Origin: Mycobacterium sp.
GTDB lineage: Bacteria; Actinomycetota; Actinomycetes; Mycobacteriales; Mycobacteriaceae
Assembly: GCF_002863225.1 (NCBI RefSeq)
Contig: NZ_PKEK01000049.1
Span: 1-64,000, forward strand
DNA length: 64,000 bases
Reading direction: 5' to 3'
The translations under genes were made by a program, and so were the position numbers. Below, in pieces: positions 1-8,881 of the stretch; the first letter of the stretch is position 1; each line of letters starts with the position of its first letter. The notes below the pieces were generated by a model. That model was not told where the DNA came from. It did no database searches and saw only the letters and a list, made by a program, of their open reading frames with translations.

Positions 1-33
1 CACGACCACACGCGCTTTCGACATGAGCCATGA

Positions 34-106
34 CTGTCACCTATGACCCGACTCATCACCGGTCATCGCTGATGTAACCCATGACGCGACTCATCTGTCA
101 CCTATG
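34..106. repeat. Paired short direct repeats near the left edge
   Basis: Two motifs each occur twice. CTGTCACCTATG is at 34-45 and 95-106. ATGACCCGACTCAT at 43-56 recurs with one mismatch at 81-94. The stretch is also rich in CATGA/TCATG steps. Such arrays can be leftovers of insertion-sequence ends, but no transposase is visible in the window, so the origin is unknown. Confidence 0.45.
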
Positions 107-177
107 TCATGAACTCACACACCCCCTCGGACACCCATCAGACGAGTCGAGTGGTCGGCGACCGAGCCGTGTGTCGT

Positions 178-234
178 CGAAAGTGCAACTGGCGAGGCGA
201 ATCCCACGTAGTCCCCCCGGTAGTTGCACTTTCG
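178..234. repeat. 13-base perfect inverted repeat
   Basis: CGAAAGTGCAACT at 178-190 is matched by its exact reverse complement at 222-234, with a 31-base loop. It lies just upstream of the phosphoribosyltransferase gene. The loop is long for a terminator and there is no T-run. It could be a small palindromic repeat element or a regulatory site. Confidence 0.6.
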
Positions 235-270
235 GCGCGGAGTCGGCGGGCTCGGGTCCACACTCGAGGC

Positions 271-933
271 ATGGAGCGACGCGGCCCCCGACGCACCTTC
301 CGCGACCGCCGAGACGCCGGCCGGGTGCTCGCCGCTGAGTTGTCGGGTTACCGGGGCCGCGACCCGCTGCTGGTCTTGGGCCTGGCCCGCGGCGGCGTGC
401 CGGTCGGCTGGGAGATCGCCGCGACCCTGGGTGCGGACCTCGATGTGTTCCTGGTCCGCAAGCTCGGCGTGCCGCAGTGGCCCGAGCTCGCGATGGGGGC
501 ACTGGCCAGCGGCGGTGGTGTCGTACTGAACGACAGCGTGGTGACGAGCCTGCAGGTCAGCGACGAGCAGATCCGTCACGTCATCGAACGGGAGAGCGCC
601 GAACTTCGACGCCGCGAAACCGCCTACCGGGACGGCCGACCGCCGGCCGACCCGCGCGGCAAAACCGTGATCGTGGTGGACGACGGAATCGCCACCGGCG
701 CAAGCATCCTGGCCGCGGTTCGGGCCCTGCGAGCAGGCGGTCCCGAGGCGATCGTGGTCGCTGTTCCGGTCGGGCCGGAATCGGTGTGCCGGCTGGTGGC
801 CAACGAGGCCGATGCCGTGGTGTGCGCGACGATGCCCGAAGATTTCGACGCTGTCGGCCAGGTGTTCGCCGACTTCCGTCAAGTCAGCGACGACGAGGTC
901 CGCGAATTGTTGGCGCTGCCGACCGGCAAGTAG
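271..933 (+). CDS. Phosphoribosyltransferase-fold protein (Rv2143-like)
   Basis: This 220-residue protein carries a type I phosphoribosyltransferase signature: a hydrophobic strand, then [11 protein letters not shown] at about residues 136-145, which normally binds the PRPP phosphates. The early LARGGVPVG loop (about 38-46) is also typical. The base or other acceptor cannot be deduced. The ATG at 271 is preferred because the longer in-frame reading upstream runs through an inverted repeat, although only a weak GAGG precedes the ATG. The stop abuts the stop of the convergent small membrane protein gene with no gap. By position it matches Rv2143 of M. tuberculosis. Confidence 0.85.
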   Translation: MERRGPRRTFRDRRDAGRVLAAELSGYRGRDPLLVLGLARGGVPVGWEIAATLGADLDVFLVRKLGVPQWPELAMGALASGGGVVLNDSVVTSLQVSDEQIRHVIERESAELRRRETAYRDGRPPADPRGKTVIVVDDGIATGASILAAVRALRAGGPEAIVVAVPVGPESVCRLVANEADAVVCATMPEDFDAVGQVFADFRQVSDDEVRELLALPTGK

Positions 934-1254
934 TCAGCGGGAGTGGTCGTCGCTGACGCTGTCGTCAGCGGCCCCTTCGGAATCCGGGTGCGCCGAAGTG
1001 GCTTCGGCCTCCTCGGCGGCGTCGGCCGGATAATCGGCGGGCTCGTCGTCGACGGTGTCGGCAGCGTCGTCATCGTGCGCGCCCGTACCAGCCTCACGAC
1101 GCTGCCGCTCCTGCAGCGCGTCGATGATCAGCAACACCACGCCCAGCACGCTGGCGCCGATACACACCCACGCAACGAGCTCGTTGCTGGTGATGACCGC
1201 GAACACAAGCGCGGCAAGACCGATCACCGCTAGCACGAGCGAGATAATCAGCAC
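934..1254 (-). CDS. Small membrane protein with acidic tail (Rv2144c-like)
   Basis: The product has 106 residues. Residues 1-45 hold two close hydrophobic segments (LIISLVLAVIGLAALVFAVI and a second containing VCIGASVLGVVLLII), then a short basic linker (RQRREAG) and a strongly acidic, disordered tail rich in D, E and A. This suggests an inner-membrane hairpin with a cytoplasmic tail. No enzymatic motif is visible. It follows wag31 on the same strand after 80 bases, so it may be cotranscribed with it. The function is unknown. Confidence 0.75.
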   Translation of the reverse strand: MLIISLVLAVIGLAALVFAVITSNELVAWVCIGASVLGVVLLIIDALQERQRREAGTGAHDDDAADTVDDEPADYPADAAEEAEATSAHPDSEGAADDSVSDDHSR

Positions 1255-1334
1255 CCGGTAAACCTCCAGCCGACTCAGGCGACACTGCCAACTGTGCAGC
1301 TTAGCGACAGCTGCCGCCAGTATCGCCGACCGAC

Positions 1335-2153
1335 CTAGTTGTTACCGCGATTGAACTGGTTGAATCCCGCGGAGTCGTTGGTCGCGCTGGAATCCACCGG
1401 CGCCGCCGACCCGCGCTGACCCAGCTCTTCGAGCTGAGACTCCAGGTAGGTCTTGAGCCGGGTGCGGTACTCGCGCTCGAAGGTGCGAAGTTGCTCGAGG
1501 CGACCTTCCAGCACCGTGCGCTGCTGGTTGATGGTGCCCATGATCTCGGAATGCTTGCGCTCGGCATCGGCCTGCAGTGCGTCGGCCTTCTCCTGTGCCT
1601 GGCGCAGCTGGGTCTCCGACCGGGTCTGCGCGTCGCTGAGCAGCGCATCGGCACGCTGACGGGCCTCGGAGACGGTGGTCTCGGCCTCGCGGCGAGCGTC
1701 GCCCACGATCTGTTCGGCGTTCGCCCGGGCGTCGGAGAGCAGCTTGTCTGACTCGGCCTGGGCGGTGCTGGTCAAGCGGTCGGCGGTGTCCTGGGCGAGG
1801 CTGAGGACGCGGGCAGCCTTGAGTGCCCCTTCTTCGCCCAACGGCTGCGAGACGGCCGGGGCCGCCGCCACCGGAGCAGGCTGCGCCGGCTTGACCGGCT
1901 CGGGCTCGGGCTCGTACACCGGAATCGTTTGCGTGGCTTGCACACTGGCGCCCCCGCCGGCGCGTGCACCGGCCAGTTCCTGGTCCAGCTCGGCAACCCG
2001 CTGACGCAGGTCGGAGTTCTCCTCGATGAGGCGAGTCAGCTCGTTCTCGACCAGATCGAGGAAGGCGTCTACCTCATCCTCGTTGTAACCACGCTTGCCG
2101 ATCGGCGGCTTGCTGAACGCCACATTGTGGACGTCTGCGGGTGTCAGCGGCAT
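1335..2153 (-). CDS. wag31: DivIVA-family polar growth protein Wag31
   Basis: This is a 272-residue cytoplasmic coiled-coil protein. The N-terminal DivIVA membrane-binding domain ([20 protein letters not shown], then the [20 protein letters not shown] coil) is followed by a proline-rich linker near residues 75-95 and a long C-terminal coiled coil rich in A, Q, R and E. In mycobacteria Wag31 sits at the cell poles, recruits envelope synthesis and is phosphorylated in the linker by PknA/PknB. Thr74 and Thr76 lie in the comparable stretch here. The ATG at 2153 follows an AAGGGGG ribosome site. It closes the dcw cluster and has a 252-base leader region of its own. Confidence 0.96.
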   Translation of the reverse strand: MPLTPADVHNVAFSKPPIGKRGYNEDEVDAFLDLVENELTRLIEENSDLRQRVAELDQELAGARAGGGASVQATQTIPVYEPEPEPVKPAQPAPVAAAPAVSQPLGEEGALKAARVLSLAQDTADRLTSTAQAESDKLLSDARANAEQIVGDARREAETTVSEARQRADALLSDAQTRSETQLRQAQEKADALQADAERKHSEIMGTINQQRTVLEGRLEQLRTFEREYRTRLKTYLESQLEELGQRGSAAPVDSSATNDSAGFNQFNRGNN

Positions 2154-2307
2154 TACTAGCCCCCTTGAGTGTGGACGGTCGAACCGACCAGGAAAGTGTA
2201 GAACGGGATGAACAGTGTCGTAGCCATGGTGCAACTGCGGCCCATCCTGTCACACCAGACTCGCCGGTTGCCGAATCGGTCGATAAATAAGACCGAATTT
2301 CAAAGAT

Positions 2308-2332
2308 TAAGAGGTAACAAATCGACCTCTTA
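2308..2332. promoter_or_regulatory. AT-rich inverted repeat upstream of wag31
   Basis: TAAGAGGT at 2308-2315 and its exact complement ACCTCTTA at 2325-2332 flank a 9-base loop. It lies in an AT-rich island (about 2281-2335) inside GC-rich DNA, about 155 bases upstream of wag31. The symmetry suggests a protein-binding site in the wag31 promoter region. The binding factor is not identifiable from sequence. Confidence 0.45.
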
Positions 2333-2405
2333 CGTGACCTTTTGGCCGGGGCCAGCAAACTGTCGCGCGGCGGCCGTCACCGCAGCTGGGCGCCGGCGGG
2401 CCGAG

Positions 2406-2696
2406 TCAGGCCTGGTAGTCCAGCGCCATGGTCATGCCGACGAACGCCACCAGCAGCAGCACCATGATGGACAGGTCGAAGCGCACAGCACCAACGGTGA
2501 GCTGCGGGATCAGTCGCCTCAGCAGATTCACCGGCGGATCGGTGACCGACAGGATGATCTCGAGGATCACCACGGTCAGACCGCGCGGATGCCAATCCCG
2601 GCTGAACGACCGGATGAACTCAACGACGACGCGCGCGATCAGCAATAGCCAGAAGGTGAACAGCGCAAAACCAATGATGTGCACAAACAGCGTCAA
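2406..2696 (-). CDS. YggT-family membrane protein (Rv2146c-like)
   Basis: This small integral membrane protein of about 96 residues has two hydrophobic blocks: an N-terminal HIIGFALFTFWLLLIARVVV and a C-terminal FDLSIMVLLLVAFVGMTMAL. A conserved amphipathic middle contains TDPPVNLLRRLIP, a typical YggT signature. YggT proteins sit beside sepF in many Gram-positives and are linked to division and osmotic stress, with no known enzyme activity. The start is uncertain. TTG at 2696 follows AAGG by about 11 bases and fits the length I recall for the family. GTG at 2684 and a longer start at 2744 are also in frame. Confidence 0.85.
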   Translation of the reverse strand: MTLFVHIIGFALFTFWLLLIARVVVEFIRSFSRDWHPRGLTVVILEIILSVTDPPVNLLRRLIPQLTVGAVRFDLSIMVLLLVAFVGMTMALDYQA

Positions 2697-2802
2697 CGCG
2701 AGCCCGACCTTAGTGATGAAGATGTGACCTTGGCGACAGCCCACACTGCGATCCAGCAGGGCGAAATCAGCCTACCGGCTCGTGCGCCGACCCGCCGTGC
2801 GG

Positions 2803-3447
2803 CTACTGGTAGGCGTAAAACCCGGTCTCGGCGATGCGGCGACGCTCTTCAGGCGAGACATCGACGTCAGCCGGTGAGAGCAGGAACACCTTGGTGGCGA
2901 CCTTGTCGAATGAACCACGTAGCGCGAACGCCAGGCCGGCCGCGAAATCCACCAGGCGCTTGGCATCGGCGTTGTCCATCGAGACCAGGTCCATGATCAC
3001 CGGGGTGCCGTCGCGGAACCGCTCTCCGATGGTGCGGGCCTCGCTGTAGTCCTTGGGCCGCAGCGTGGTGATCTTCGACAGCGGGCTGCTTTCGTCGAAC
3101 AGCATCGCCATCCGTCGAGGGTCCATGGCCAGGGCACCGCGGGTGGAACCGCGCAGCGAGCCGAAGCGCGGCCGGCCGATGTCGCCACGGTCGTAGTCGG
3201 GTCCGCGGAATCGCGGCTCCTCGGTGTAACCGCCGCGGTAGCCGCCCGCGGCGTAGTCGCCGCCGGCCTCGCCGCGCGGGTCGTCGTACTCGCGTCCCTC
3301 GTAACGGCTGCCGTACCCGTCGTCGGCGAACCGCTGCCGTGGATAGCCGCCGGTGCGCGCCGGGGCGTGGTCGTCGTAGTACTCGTCGTCGTAATCCTCC
3401 ATGGGGGCCATTCCGAAGTAGGCCTTGACCTTGTGGAGTGTGCTCAT
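2803..3447 (-). CDS. sepF: Cell division protein SepF
   Basis: The product has 214 residues. The start [12 protein letters not shown] is the membrane-anchoring amphipathic helix. It is followed by a long disordered region rich in D, Y, R and G (about 17-105), then the SepF core (about 115-205, with [19 protein letters not shown] and [20 protein letters not shown]). SepF tethers FtsZ filaments to the membrane and is the main FtsZ anchor in actinobacteria, which lack FtsA. The gene lies 28 bases after yggS in the dcw operon, close to ftsZ. Confidence 0.95.
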   Translation of the reverse strand: MSTLHKVKAYFGMAPMEDYDDEYYDDHAPARTGGYPRQRFADDGYGSRYEGREYDDPRGEAGGDYAAGGYRGGYTEEPRFRGPDYDRGDIGRPRFGSLRGSTRGALAMDPRRMAMLFDESSPLSKITTLRPKDYSEARTIGERFRDGTPVIMDLVSMDNADAKRLVDFAAGLAFALRGSFDKVATKVFLLSPADVDVSPEERRRIAETGFYAYQ

Positions 3448-3475
3448 CGCTTGACCCTTCTACTGCTCTGGGGAC

Positions 3476-4318
3476 TTATGACTCTGGGGTGCGGGGTGTC
3501 TGTGATGAAGATGTGACTGGAGTGACTATTGACGGTGACGGTAGCGGGCGCTGGCCCAACAATGCGGTACCGACACGCACACACGTCGAACCATGTTTGA
3601 CCGCTGTTTCGAGGTCGTTCGACATCCCAGCCGACAATCCCGCCGCCTCCGGGTGCGTCCGGCGCACCCGTTGATGCTCGGACTGCAGACGGGCGAACGC
3701 CTTCTCCGGCTCCCAGTCCAGCGGCGGGATGCCCATCAGGCCAACCAATTCCAGAGACTCCGAGTCGTCGACCCGGGCGCAGATCTCGTCGACGGCTCCG
3801 CTGTCGGAGACGTCGACACCGCCACGGGACACGTCGCCGTCTAGGCTGATCTGGACGTATACCCGCAGCGGCTGAGATCGGCGCCCGTCGCCGAGCGCGC
3901 CCTCGACAGCCCGGTCCAGTGCATTCACCACGCGGGCGCTGCTGACCGAGTGCGCGGTGTGCGCCCAGGTGGCCAGCGACCGGGCCTTGTTGCGCTGAAT
4001 TGTGCCGACCATGTGCCACTGCCGTGGGCCCTTTGCGGAGTCACCCGCTTCCGGCCCGTCCAGCAACCGATCGACTTCAGCGACCTTGGCCGCCGCTTCC
4101 TGGTCGCGGGATTCGCCGAAGGCGGCGCATCCCAATCGCGACAAAATCGCGACATCGGTTGCCGGAAAGAATTTGGTAACAGGCAGGAGTTGAATTTCGT
4201 CGAGTTTGCGGCCGGCCGCTTCGACGGCCGCGGCAAGCCGCGCTTGCAACGCCGCGAAAGAATCGGCCAATTCCATTTCTCGCTCAGGTCGGGGTGAAAC
4301 GTTTACCGCCACGCTCAT
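3476..4318 (-). CDS. YggS-family PLP-binding protein
   Basis: This 280-residue protein belongs to the pyridoxal-phosphate homeostasis family (alanine racemase N-terminal TIM barrel, monomeric). The PLP lysine lies in LLPVTKFFPATDV, and the C-terminal part has the usual LSAGMSNDLETAVKHGSTCVR phosphate-binding stretch. The family carries PLP and affects amino acid and vitamin B6 balance without racemase activity. The ATG at 4318 overlaps the stop of the laccase-domain gene as ATGA. An upstream in-frame GTG at 4327 is less likely. It matches Rv2148c. Confidence 0.93.
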   Translation of the reverse strand: MSVAVNVSPRPEREMELADSFAALQARLAAAVEAAGRKLDEIQLLPVTKFFPATDVAILSRLGCAAFGESRDQEAAAKVAEVDRLLDGPEAGDSAKGPRQWHMVGTIQRNKARSLATWAHTAHSVSSARVVNALDRAVEGALGDGRRSQPLRVYVQISLDGDVSRGGVDVSDSGAVDEICARVDDSESLELVGLMGIPPLDWEPEKAFARLQSEHQRVRRTHPEAAGLSAGMSNDLETAVKHGSTCVRVGTALLGQRPLPSPSIVTPVTSSSQTPRTPES

Positions 4319-5022
4319 TCCATCCACACCACCGAGGCCAGCCGTCCGGTCGGTGCACCGCGGCGGTGGCTGAACAAAGCGGCGTCATCGACCGTGCAGC
4401 GCGGGTCGACGTCGATGGCGGCTATCCCCAAAGTCTCGAGCTGGCAAGCAATTCCGGCACGCAGGTCCAGCCCGGGCGTGCCGGCGGAGGTGGTTGTCCG
4501 ACTGCCCGGCAGCGCCGCCTCGACCTCGTCGGCCATGGCCGCGGGCACCTCGTAGTTGCGGCCGCTGACGGCCGGACCGAGCAACACCGAGATGTCGGCC
4601 GCACGCGCGCCCAGGCCCACCATTGCCTCGACCGCACGGGCCACCACGCCGTCACGCGCGCCGACCCGGCCCGCGTGCACTGCCGCCACCACGCCCGCCC
4701 GCGCGTCGGCCAGCAGCACCGGGACGCAGTCGGCAGTGACCACGGCCAACGCCAATCGCGGTGTGCGAGTGACCAATCCGTCGGTGTTGTCGAATGCAGC
4801 GCCGCGGGGACCGTCGACCACCTCGACGTGGTCGCTGTGGACCTGGTTCATCCACACCACCCGGTCGGGACCGAGCCCGATCGCAGTTCCGAGGCGCTTG
4901 CGGTTGGCAGCCACCGCAGCCGGGTCGTCGCCGACGTGGTCGCCGAGATTGAAGCTGTCGAAGGGCGGTGCCGAGACACCGCCGGCCCGGGTCGTGCTGA
5001 CCCGTCGGATGCGAACGCTCAC
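4315..5022 (-). CDS. Laccase-domain (YfiH/polyphenol oxidase family) protein
   Basis: The product has about 235 residues and covers the whole copper-oxidase_4 / YfiH fold. Recognisable parts are FNLGDHVGDDPAAVAANR, the metal ligand region NQVHSDHVEVVD, TADCVPVLLAD, AAVHAGRVGA and the final CTVDDAALFSHRR. The His-Cys-His set (VHSD, ADCVP, VHAGR) is intact. Family members act on purine nucleosides or murein-linked substrates, and the exact substrate here is unknown. GTG at 5022 is chosen as start. GTG-independent translation from ATG at 5115 would add 31 unremarkable residues. It lies between ftsZ and yggS as in M. tuberculosis (Rv2149c). Confidence 0.9.
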   Translation of the reverse strand: MSVRIRRVSTTRAGGVSAPPFDSFNLGDHVGDDPAAVAANRKRLGTAIGLGPDRVVWMNQVHSDHVEVVDGPRGAAFDNTDGLVTRTPRLALAVVTADCVPVLLADARAGVVAAVHAGRVGARDGVVARAVEAMVGLGARAADISVLLGPAVSGRNYEVPAAMADEVEAALPGSRTTTSAGTPGLDLRAGIACQLETLGIAAIDVDPRCTVDDAALFSHRRGAPTGRLASVVWME

Positions 5023-5124
5023 CCGTCCAGTATCCGGTGGAAGCAAGGCCGCGGCCCGCGTCGTACCGGGAGGCCGACGGCCGCTCGCCGCTTCCCGCCG
5101 CGTGGCGGTCCGCATCGTCGCGGG

Positions 5125-6270
5125 CTAGCGCCGCATGAAGGGCGGCACGTCGACATCGTCGTCCTCACCGCCGATGTCGAAGGTCGCGCCGTTGGTCGGC
5201 ACCGACACGCTGACAGCGTCGGCTGGCTCGAACAGGCTCGAGCTGATCTTGCCGTGCTTGCCCGAGGCGACCGTGGTGGTGGCTGCGGCGGTGGCGTTGC
5301 TGACCACCGGTTTGCGTCCCGGTCCGGCGGCATCGAAGCCCGCCGCGATCACTGTCACCCGCACCTCGTCACCCAGCGAGTCGTCGATCACCGTGCCGAA
5401 GATGATGTTCGCGTCCTGGTGCGCGGCGTCCTGGACCAGCGAGGCGGCCTCGTTGATCTCGAACAACCCGAGATCGCTGCCACCCGCGACCGACAGCAGC
5501 ACGCCCTGCGCGCCCTCCATCGACGCCTCGAGCAACGGTGAGTTGATCGCGATTTCCGCGGCCTTCAGTGCGCGACCGTCGCCCCGCGCCGAGCCGATAC
5601 CCATCAGCGCCGTGCCCGCCCCGCTCATGACTCCCTTGACGTCGGCGAAGTCGACGTTGATCAGGCCCGGGGTGGTGATCAGGTCGGTGATGCCCTGCAC
5701 ACCGTTCAGCAGCACCTCGTCGGCACTGCGGAAGGCGTCCATCAGCGATACCGCGGCGTCGCCCATCTGCAGCAGGCGGTCGTTGGGAATCACGATCAGC
5801 GTGTCGCAGCTTTCGCGCAGCGAGGAGATGCCGTTCTCGGCCTGGTTGCTGCGGCGCTTGCCCTCGAAGGAGAACGGGCGCGTCACCACACCGACGGTCA
5901 GCGCGCCGAGCTTGCGGGCGATGCTGGCGACCACGGGCGCACCACCGGTGCCCGTTCCACCGCCCTCGCCGGCGGTGACGAAGACCATGTCAGCCCCGCG
6001 CAGCAGTTCCTCGATCTCGTCTTTGGCGTCTTCGGCGGCCTTTCGACCCACTTCGGGGTCGGCACCGGCACCAAGACCACGGGTGGAGTCGCGACCGACG
6101 TCGAGCTTGACGTCGGCATCGCTCATCAACAACGCCTGAGCATCGGTGTTGATGGCGATGAACTCCACGCCTTTGAGCCCTTGCTCGATCATGCGGTTGA
6201 CGGCGTTGACACCACCGCCGCCTATCCCCACGACTTTGATGACGGCCAGGTAGTTGTGCGGCGGGGTCAT
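5125..6270 (-). CDS. ftsZ: Cell division GTPase FtsZ
   Basis: This is a 381-residue bacterial tubulin homologue that assembles the Z ring. The GTP-binding signature GGGTGTG is at residues 103-109, within [16 protein letters not shown]. The synergy region [11 protein letters not shown] and a C-terminal conserved peptide [12 protein letters not shown], which binds SepF and other partners, are present. Two ATG codons are adjacent (6273 and 6270). The second gives the usual [10 protein letters not shown] start, and both follow a GGGAGGAAC ribosome site. The gene has its own 206-base leader after ftsQ, containing a compound inverted repeat. Confidence 0.98.
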   Translation of the reverse strand: MTPPHNYLAVIKVVGIGGGGVNAVNRMIEQGLKGVEFIAINTDAQALLMSDADVKLDVGRDSTRGLGAGADPEVGRKAAEDAKDEIEELLRGADMVFVTAGEGGGTGTGGAPVVASIARKLGALTVGVVTRPFSFEGKRRSNQAENGISSLRESCDTLIVIPNDRLLQMGDAAVSLMDAFRSADEVLLNGVQGITDLITTPGLINVDFADVKGVMSGAGTALMGIGSARGDGRALKAAEIAINSPLLEASMEGAQGVLLSVAGGSDLGLFEINEAASLVQDAAHQDANIIFGTVIDDSLGDEVRVTVIAAGFDAAGPGRKPVVSNATAAATTTVASGKHGKISSSLFEPADAVSVSVPTNGATFDIGGEDDDVDVPPFMRR

Positions 6271-6325
6271 CATTCTGTGTTCCTCCCTGGTGGGACAGCT
6301 TCGGTGCGAATCGCTCCGGCAAACC

Positions 6326-6363
6326 TCAACCTCTACTAGAGATTTAGAGTTATGTCAGGTTGA
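6326..6363. promoter_or_regulatory. Compound inverted repeat in the ftsZ leader
   Basis: TCAACCT at 6326-6332 pairs with AGGTTGA at 6357-6363, with two smaller palindromes nested inside: CTCTACTAGAG at 6331-6341, and CTCTA (6331-6335) with TAGAG (6345-6349). It sits 55-95 bases upstream of the ftsZ start in an otherwise AT-rich patch. On the minus strand it overlaps TGACAT and CTAAAT, which resemble promoter elements. It is probably the ftsZ promoter with an operator. Confidence 0.45.
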
Positions 6364-6476
6364 TTCGCGCAAACAGAACGGTATGGCCGCCGCGTACTCG
6401 ATCGGTGCAGGCGCGCCGACGCGCCGCGGGCGAATTTCGCGAATTTTGGCCGGGCGGTCGCAACGTCGGGCGCGGA

Positions 6477-7427
6477 CTACCTGACGGTGGGCAGATCCGG
6501 GCTGGACACGTCGTAGGTCCGGCCCGGCCGGGTCAGCAGGGCCGCCAGCTTCTGTGCTTTCTCTTCGGTCCGGTCGTTGGTCCCCCAGATCACCGTGCGC
6601 CCGTCGCCCAGTGTCAGCGTGATCGAGGCGACCGAGGGGGCGGCGATCCGGCTCACCTGCGCGACCACTTCGGGTCGCAGCGCCGTCAGCACCGCGAGCG
6701 CGGCCTTGGTCGCGGGATCGGCCGGACCCGGATTCTCGACGTCGAGGTAGGGCAAGGCCGGCGGTGGCGGCGCCGTCGCGAAGTCGACGCCGTCCCGGTC
6801 GAACAGGTGCGGCCCGTCGGGCAGGTCTTTGACCACCACCGGGATTCGCTCGACGACGGTGATCATCAATGCCGACGGGTAGTCGCGCTGTACGTGCGCG
6901 CTGGCCACCCGGCGGATCGCAGCCACCCGGTCGGCGACGCGGTCGGTGTTGATCTGCAGAAGCGGAGTGCCGGGCTTGACGTGTGCGGCGTCGAGCACCT
7001 CTTCGCGGGTGACGGCGCCGATGCCGTTGACGACGATCCCGCGGGCCGCCATCAGCGGCGTGAAATACAGGACGAGGCCGACGCTGGTGGCCGCGACGAT
7101 CAGCAGCAGCGACACCAGGAACAGCTTCAGGCCCCGAACTGCGCCCCGCGCAGCGGGTTTGGTTGCCGATGTCCCGCGACCGCGGGCCGCGCGTTTGGCG
7201 TCGCGACGGGCCTGTTCGATCGCCATCGCGCGGGCTTGCGCCTCGCGGCGTTCGGCGCGCTCGCGACGCTCGCGTCGTCGCGGGCCCTCGACCGGATCCT
7301 CGGCCTGTTCGTCGGCCTGTTCGGCGTCCGCGACGACACCGTCGTCATCGCTTGCCGCCGCGATCGGTTCGGCCACGACGGGGTCGTCCTCGGTGCCGGC
7401 CGACGTCGCGCCGTCAGGCTCGGTCAC
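6477..7427 (-). CDS. ftsQ: Cell division protein FtsQ
   Basis: The product has 316 residues. An acidic then basic cytoplasmic N-terminus (about 1-105) precedes one membrane helix ([20 protein letters not shown], about 108-127). A periplasmic POTRA domain follows ([20 protein letters not shown]) and then the FtsQ domain. FtsQ links early and late divisome proteins and acts with FtsL and FtsB. The cytoplasmic extension is longer than in enterobacteria, as is usual in actinobacteria. The ATG overlaps the murC stop as ATGA. Confidence 0.95.
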   Translation of the reverse strand: MTEPDGATSAGTEDDPVVAEPIAAASDDDGVVADAEQADEQAEDPVEGPRRRERRERAERREAQARAMAIEQARRDAKRAARGRGTSATKPAARGAVRGLKLFLVSLLLIVAATSVGLVLYFTPLMAARGIVVNGIGAVTREEVLDAAHVKPGTPLLQINTDRVADRVAAIRRVASAHVQRDYPSALMITVVERIPVVVKDLPDGPHLFDRDGVDFATAPPPPALPYLDVENPGPADPATKAALAVLTALRPEVVAQVSRIAAPSVASITLTLGDGRTVIWGTNDRTEEKAQKLAALLTRPGRTYDVSSPDLPTVR

Positions 7428-8881
7428 CTCGGCGTCCTCTGGCCCGGTGCGCTGCGGTTGGCCCGCACCCGCAGCGCGGTGACGATCTCCGGCGCGAGCA
7501 TCGTGACGTCACCGGCACCCATGGTGACCACGACATCGCCGGGCTCGGCGACGGCCGCCACCGCCTCGGCAACCGCGGACAAATCCGGTAGGTACTGCAC
7601 CGGGACGCTGACATGCTCGGCAATGCTCGCTCCGCTGACTCCGGCGATCGGCTGTTCGCGAGCTCCGTAGACGTCGAGCACGAAGACGTGGTCGGCCGCA
7701 TCCAGCGCAGCGCCGAACTCAGCGGCGAAAGCCTGTGTCCGCGAATACAAGTGCGGCTGGAACACCACCAGCGACCGGCCGGAGTCGGCCTGCTCCAGCA
7801 GCGTCCGTACCGCCTCCAGCGTGGCTGCCACTTCGGTCGGGTGATGTGCATAGTCGTCGAAAACCCTTACCGCAGCCGCAGTTCCGATCAATTCGAAACG
7901 GCGACGGACTCCTTCGAAGCCGGCCAGACCATCCAGCACGCAGTCCGCGGGGGCGCCGATCTCGACGGCGGCCAGCAGTGCGCCGAGCGCGTTGAGCGCC
8001 ATGTGACGCCCCGGAACCGACAGCCGCATCACCCACGGGTGGATTTCACCGTCGAGCTTGATGTGCGCGACCGCCTCGGTGCCCAGCTGCTCCCAGGACA
8101 GCAGCGTCCCGGCCAGGTCGGCACCGGACGAGCCATAAGGGAGCACCCGGATACCCAGTGCCGCAACGCGTTCGGCCAACGCCGCCGCGCCGGGATCCTC
8201 GGTGCAGACCACCAGCGCTCCGCCCGGGGCAATGCGCTCGGCGAACGAGTCGAACACCGCGGTGTAGGCGTCGGCGCTGCCGAAGAAGTCGAGGTGGTCG
8301 GCCTCGATATTGGTGACCACCGCGACATTCGGGGTGTATTCCAGCAGTGAGCCGTCGCTTTCGTCGGCCTCGGCGACGAAGCAGTCCCCGCTGCCGTGGT
8401 GGGCGTTGGTGCCGGCCTCACCCATCTCACCGCCGACCGCGAACGAGGGGTCGCGGCCGCAATGTTGCAGCGCCACAATCAACATCGACGTCGTGGTGGT
8501 CTTGCCGTGCGTCCCCGTCACCATCAGCGTGGTCCGCCCGGCCATCAGCTTGGCCAGCACCGCCGGACGCAGCACCACCGGAATGCCGCGGCGGCGGGCT
8601 TCGACGAGTTCGGGATTGGTCTTCGGGATGGCGGCGTGAGTGGTGATCACCGCGGTCGGCCCCCCTGCCAACAGATCCAGCGACGACGCGTCGTGGCCGA
8701 TCCGGATCTTTGCGCCGCGAGCCTGCAGCGCCCGCACGCCACGCGACTCCTTGGCATCGGAGCCCGAGACCTCGCCGCCCCGGTCCAGCAGGATGCGGGC
8801 GATCCCCGACATGCCCGCTCCCCCGATGCCGACCATGTGCACTCGCTGTAGTTCTGGTGGCAGCGCCTGCGTCACGGTCAT
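7424..8881 (-). CDS. murC: UDP-N-acetylmuramate--L-alanine ligase MurC
   Basis: This 485-residue cytoplasmic Mur ligase adds L-alanine to UDP-MurNAc with ATP. A Rossmann UDP-binding domain starts [18 protein letters not shown]. The P-loop GTHGKTTT is at residues 123-130. The central metal/substrate region includes [11 protein letters not shown] and [10 protein letters not shown], and the C-terminal domain carries [11 protein letters not shown]. The start is coupled to the murG stop (ATGA at 8878-8881), and ftsQ follows by the same kind of overlap. Confidence 0.97.
   Translation of the reverse strand: MTVTQALPPELQRVHMVGIGGAGMSGIARILLDRGGEVSGSDAKESRGVRALQARGAKIRIGHDASSLDLLAGGPTAVITTHAAIPKTNPELVEARRRGIPVVLRPAVLAKLMAGRTTLMVTGTHGKTTTTSMLIVALQHCGRDPSFAVGGEMGEAGTNAHHGSGDCFVAEADESDGSLLEYTPNVAVVTNIEADHLDFFGSADAYTAVFDSFAERIAPGGALVVCTEDPGAAALAERVAALGIRVLPYGSSGADLAGTLLSWEQLGTEAVAHIKLDGEIHPWVMRLSVPGRHMALNALGALLAAVEIGAPADCVLDGLAGFEGVRRRFELIGTAAAVRVFDDYAHHPTEVAATLEAVRTLLEQADSGRSLVVFQPHLYSRTQAFAAEFGAALDAADHVFVLDVYGAREQPIAGVSGASIAEHVSVPVQYLPDLSAVAEAVAAVAEPGDVVVTMGAGDVTMLAPEIVTALRVRANRSAPGQRTPR

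Noticed and set aside
4294..5541. Plus-strand open frame of 415 codons over the laccase-domain gene and ftsZ end
   Set aside because: It is antisense to two conserved genes, has low-complexity composition and no ribosome site.
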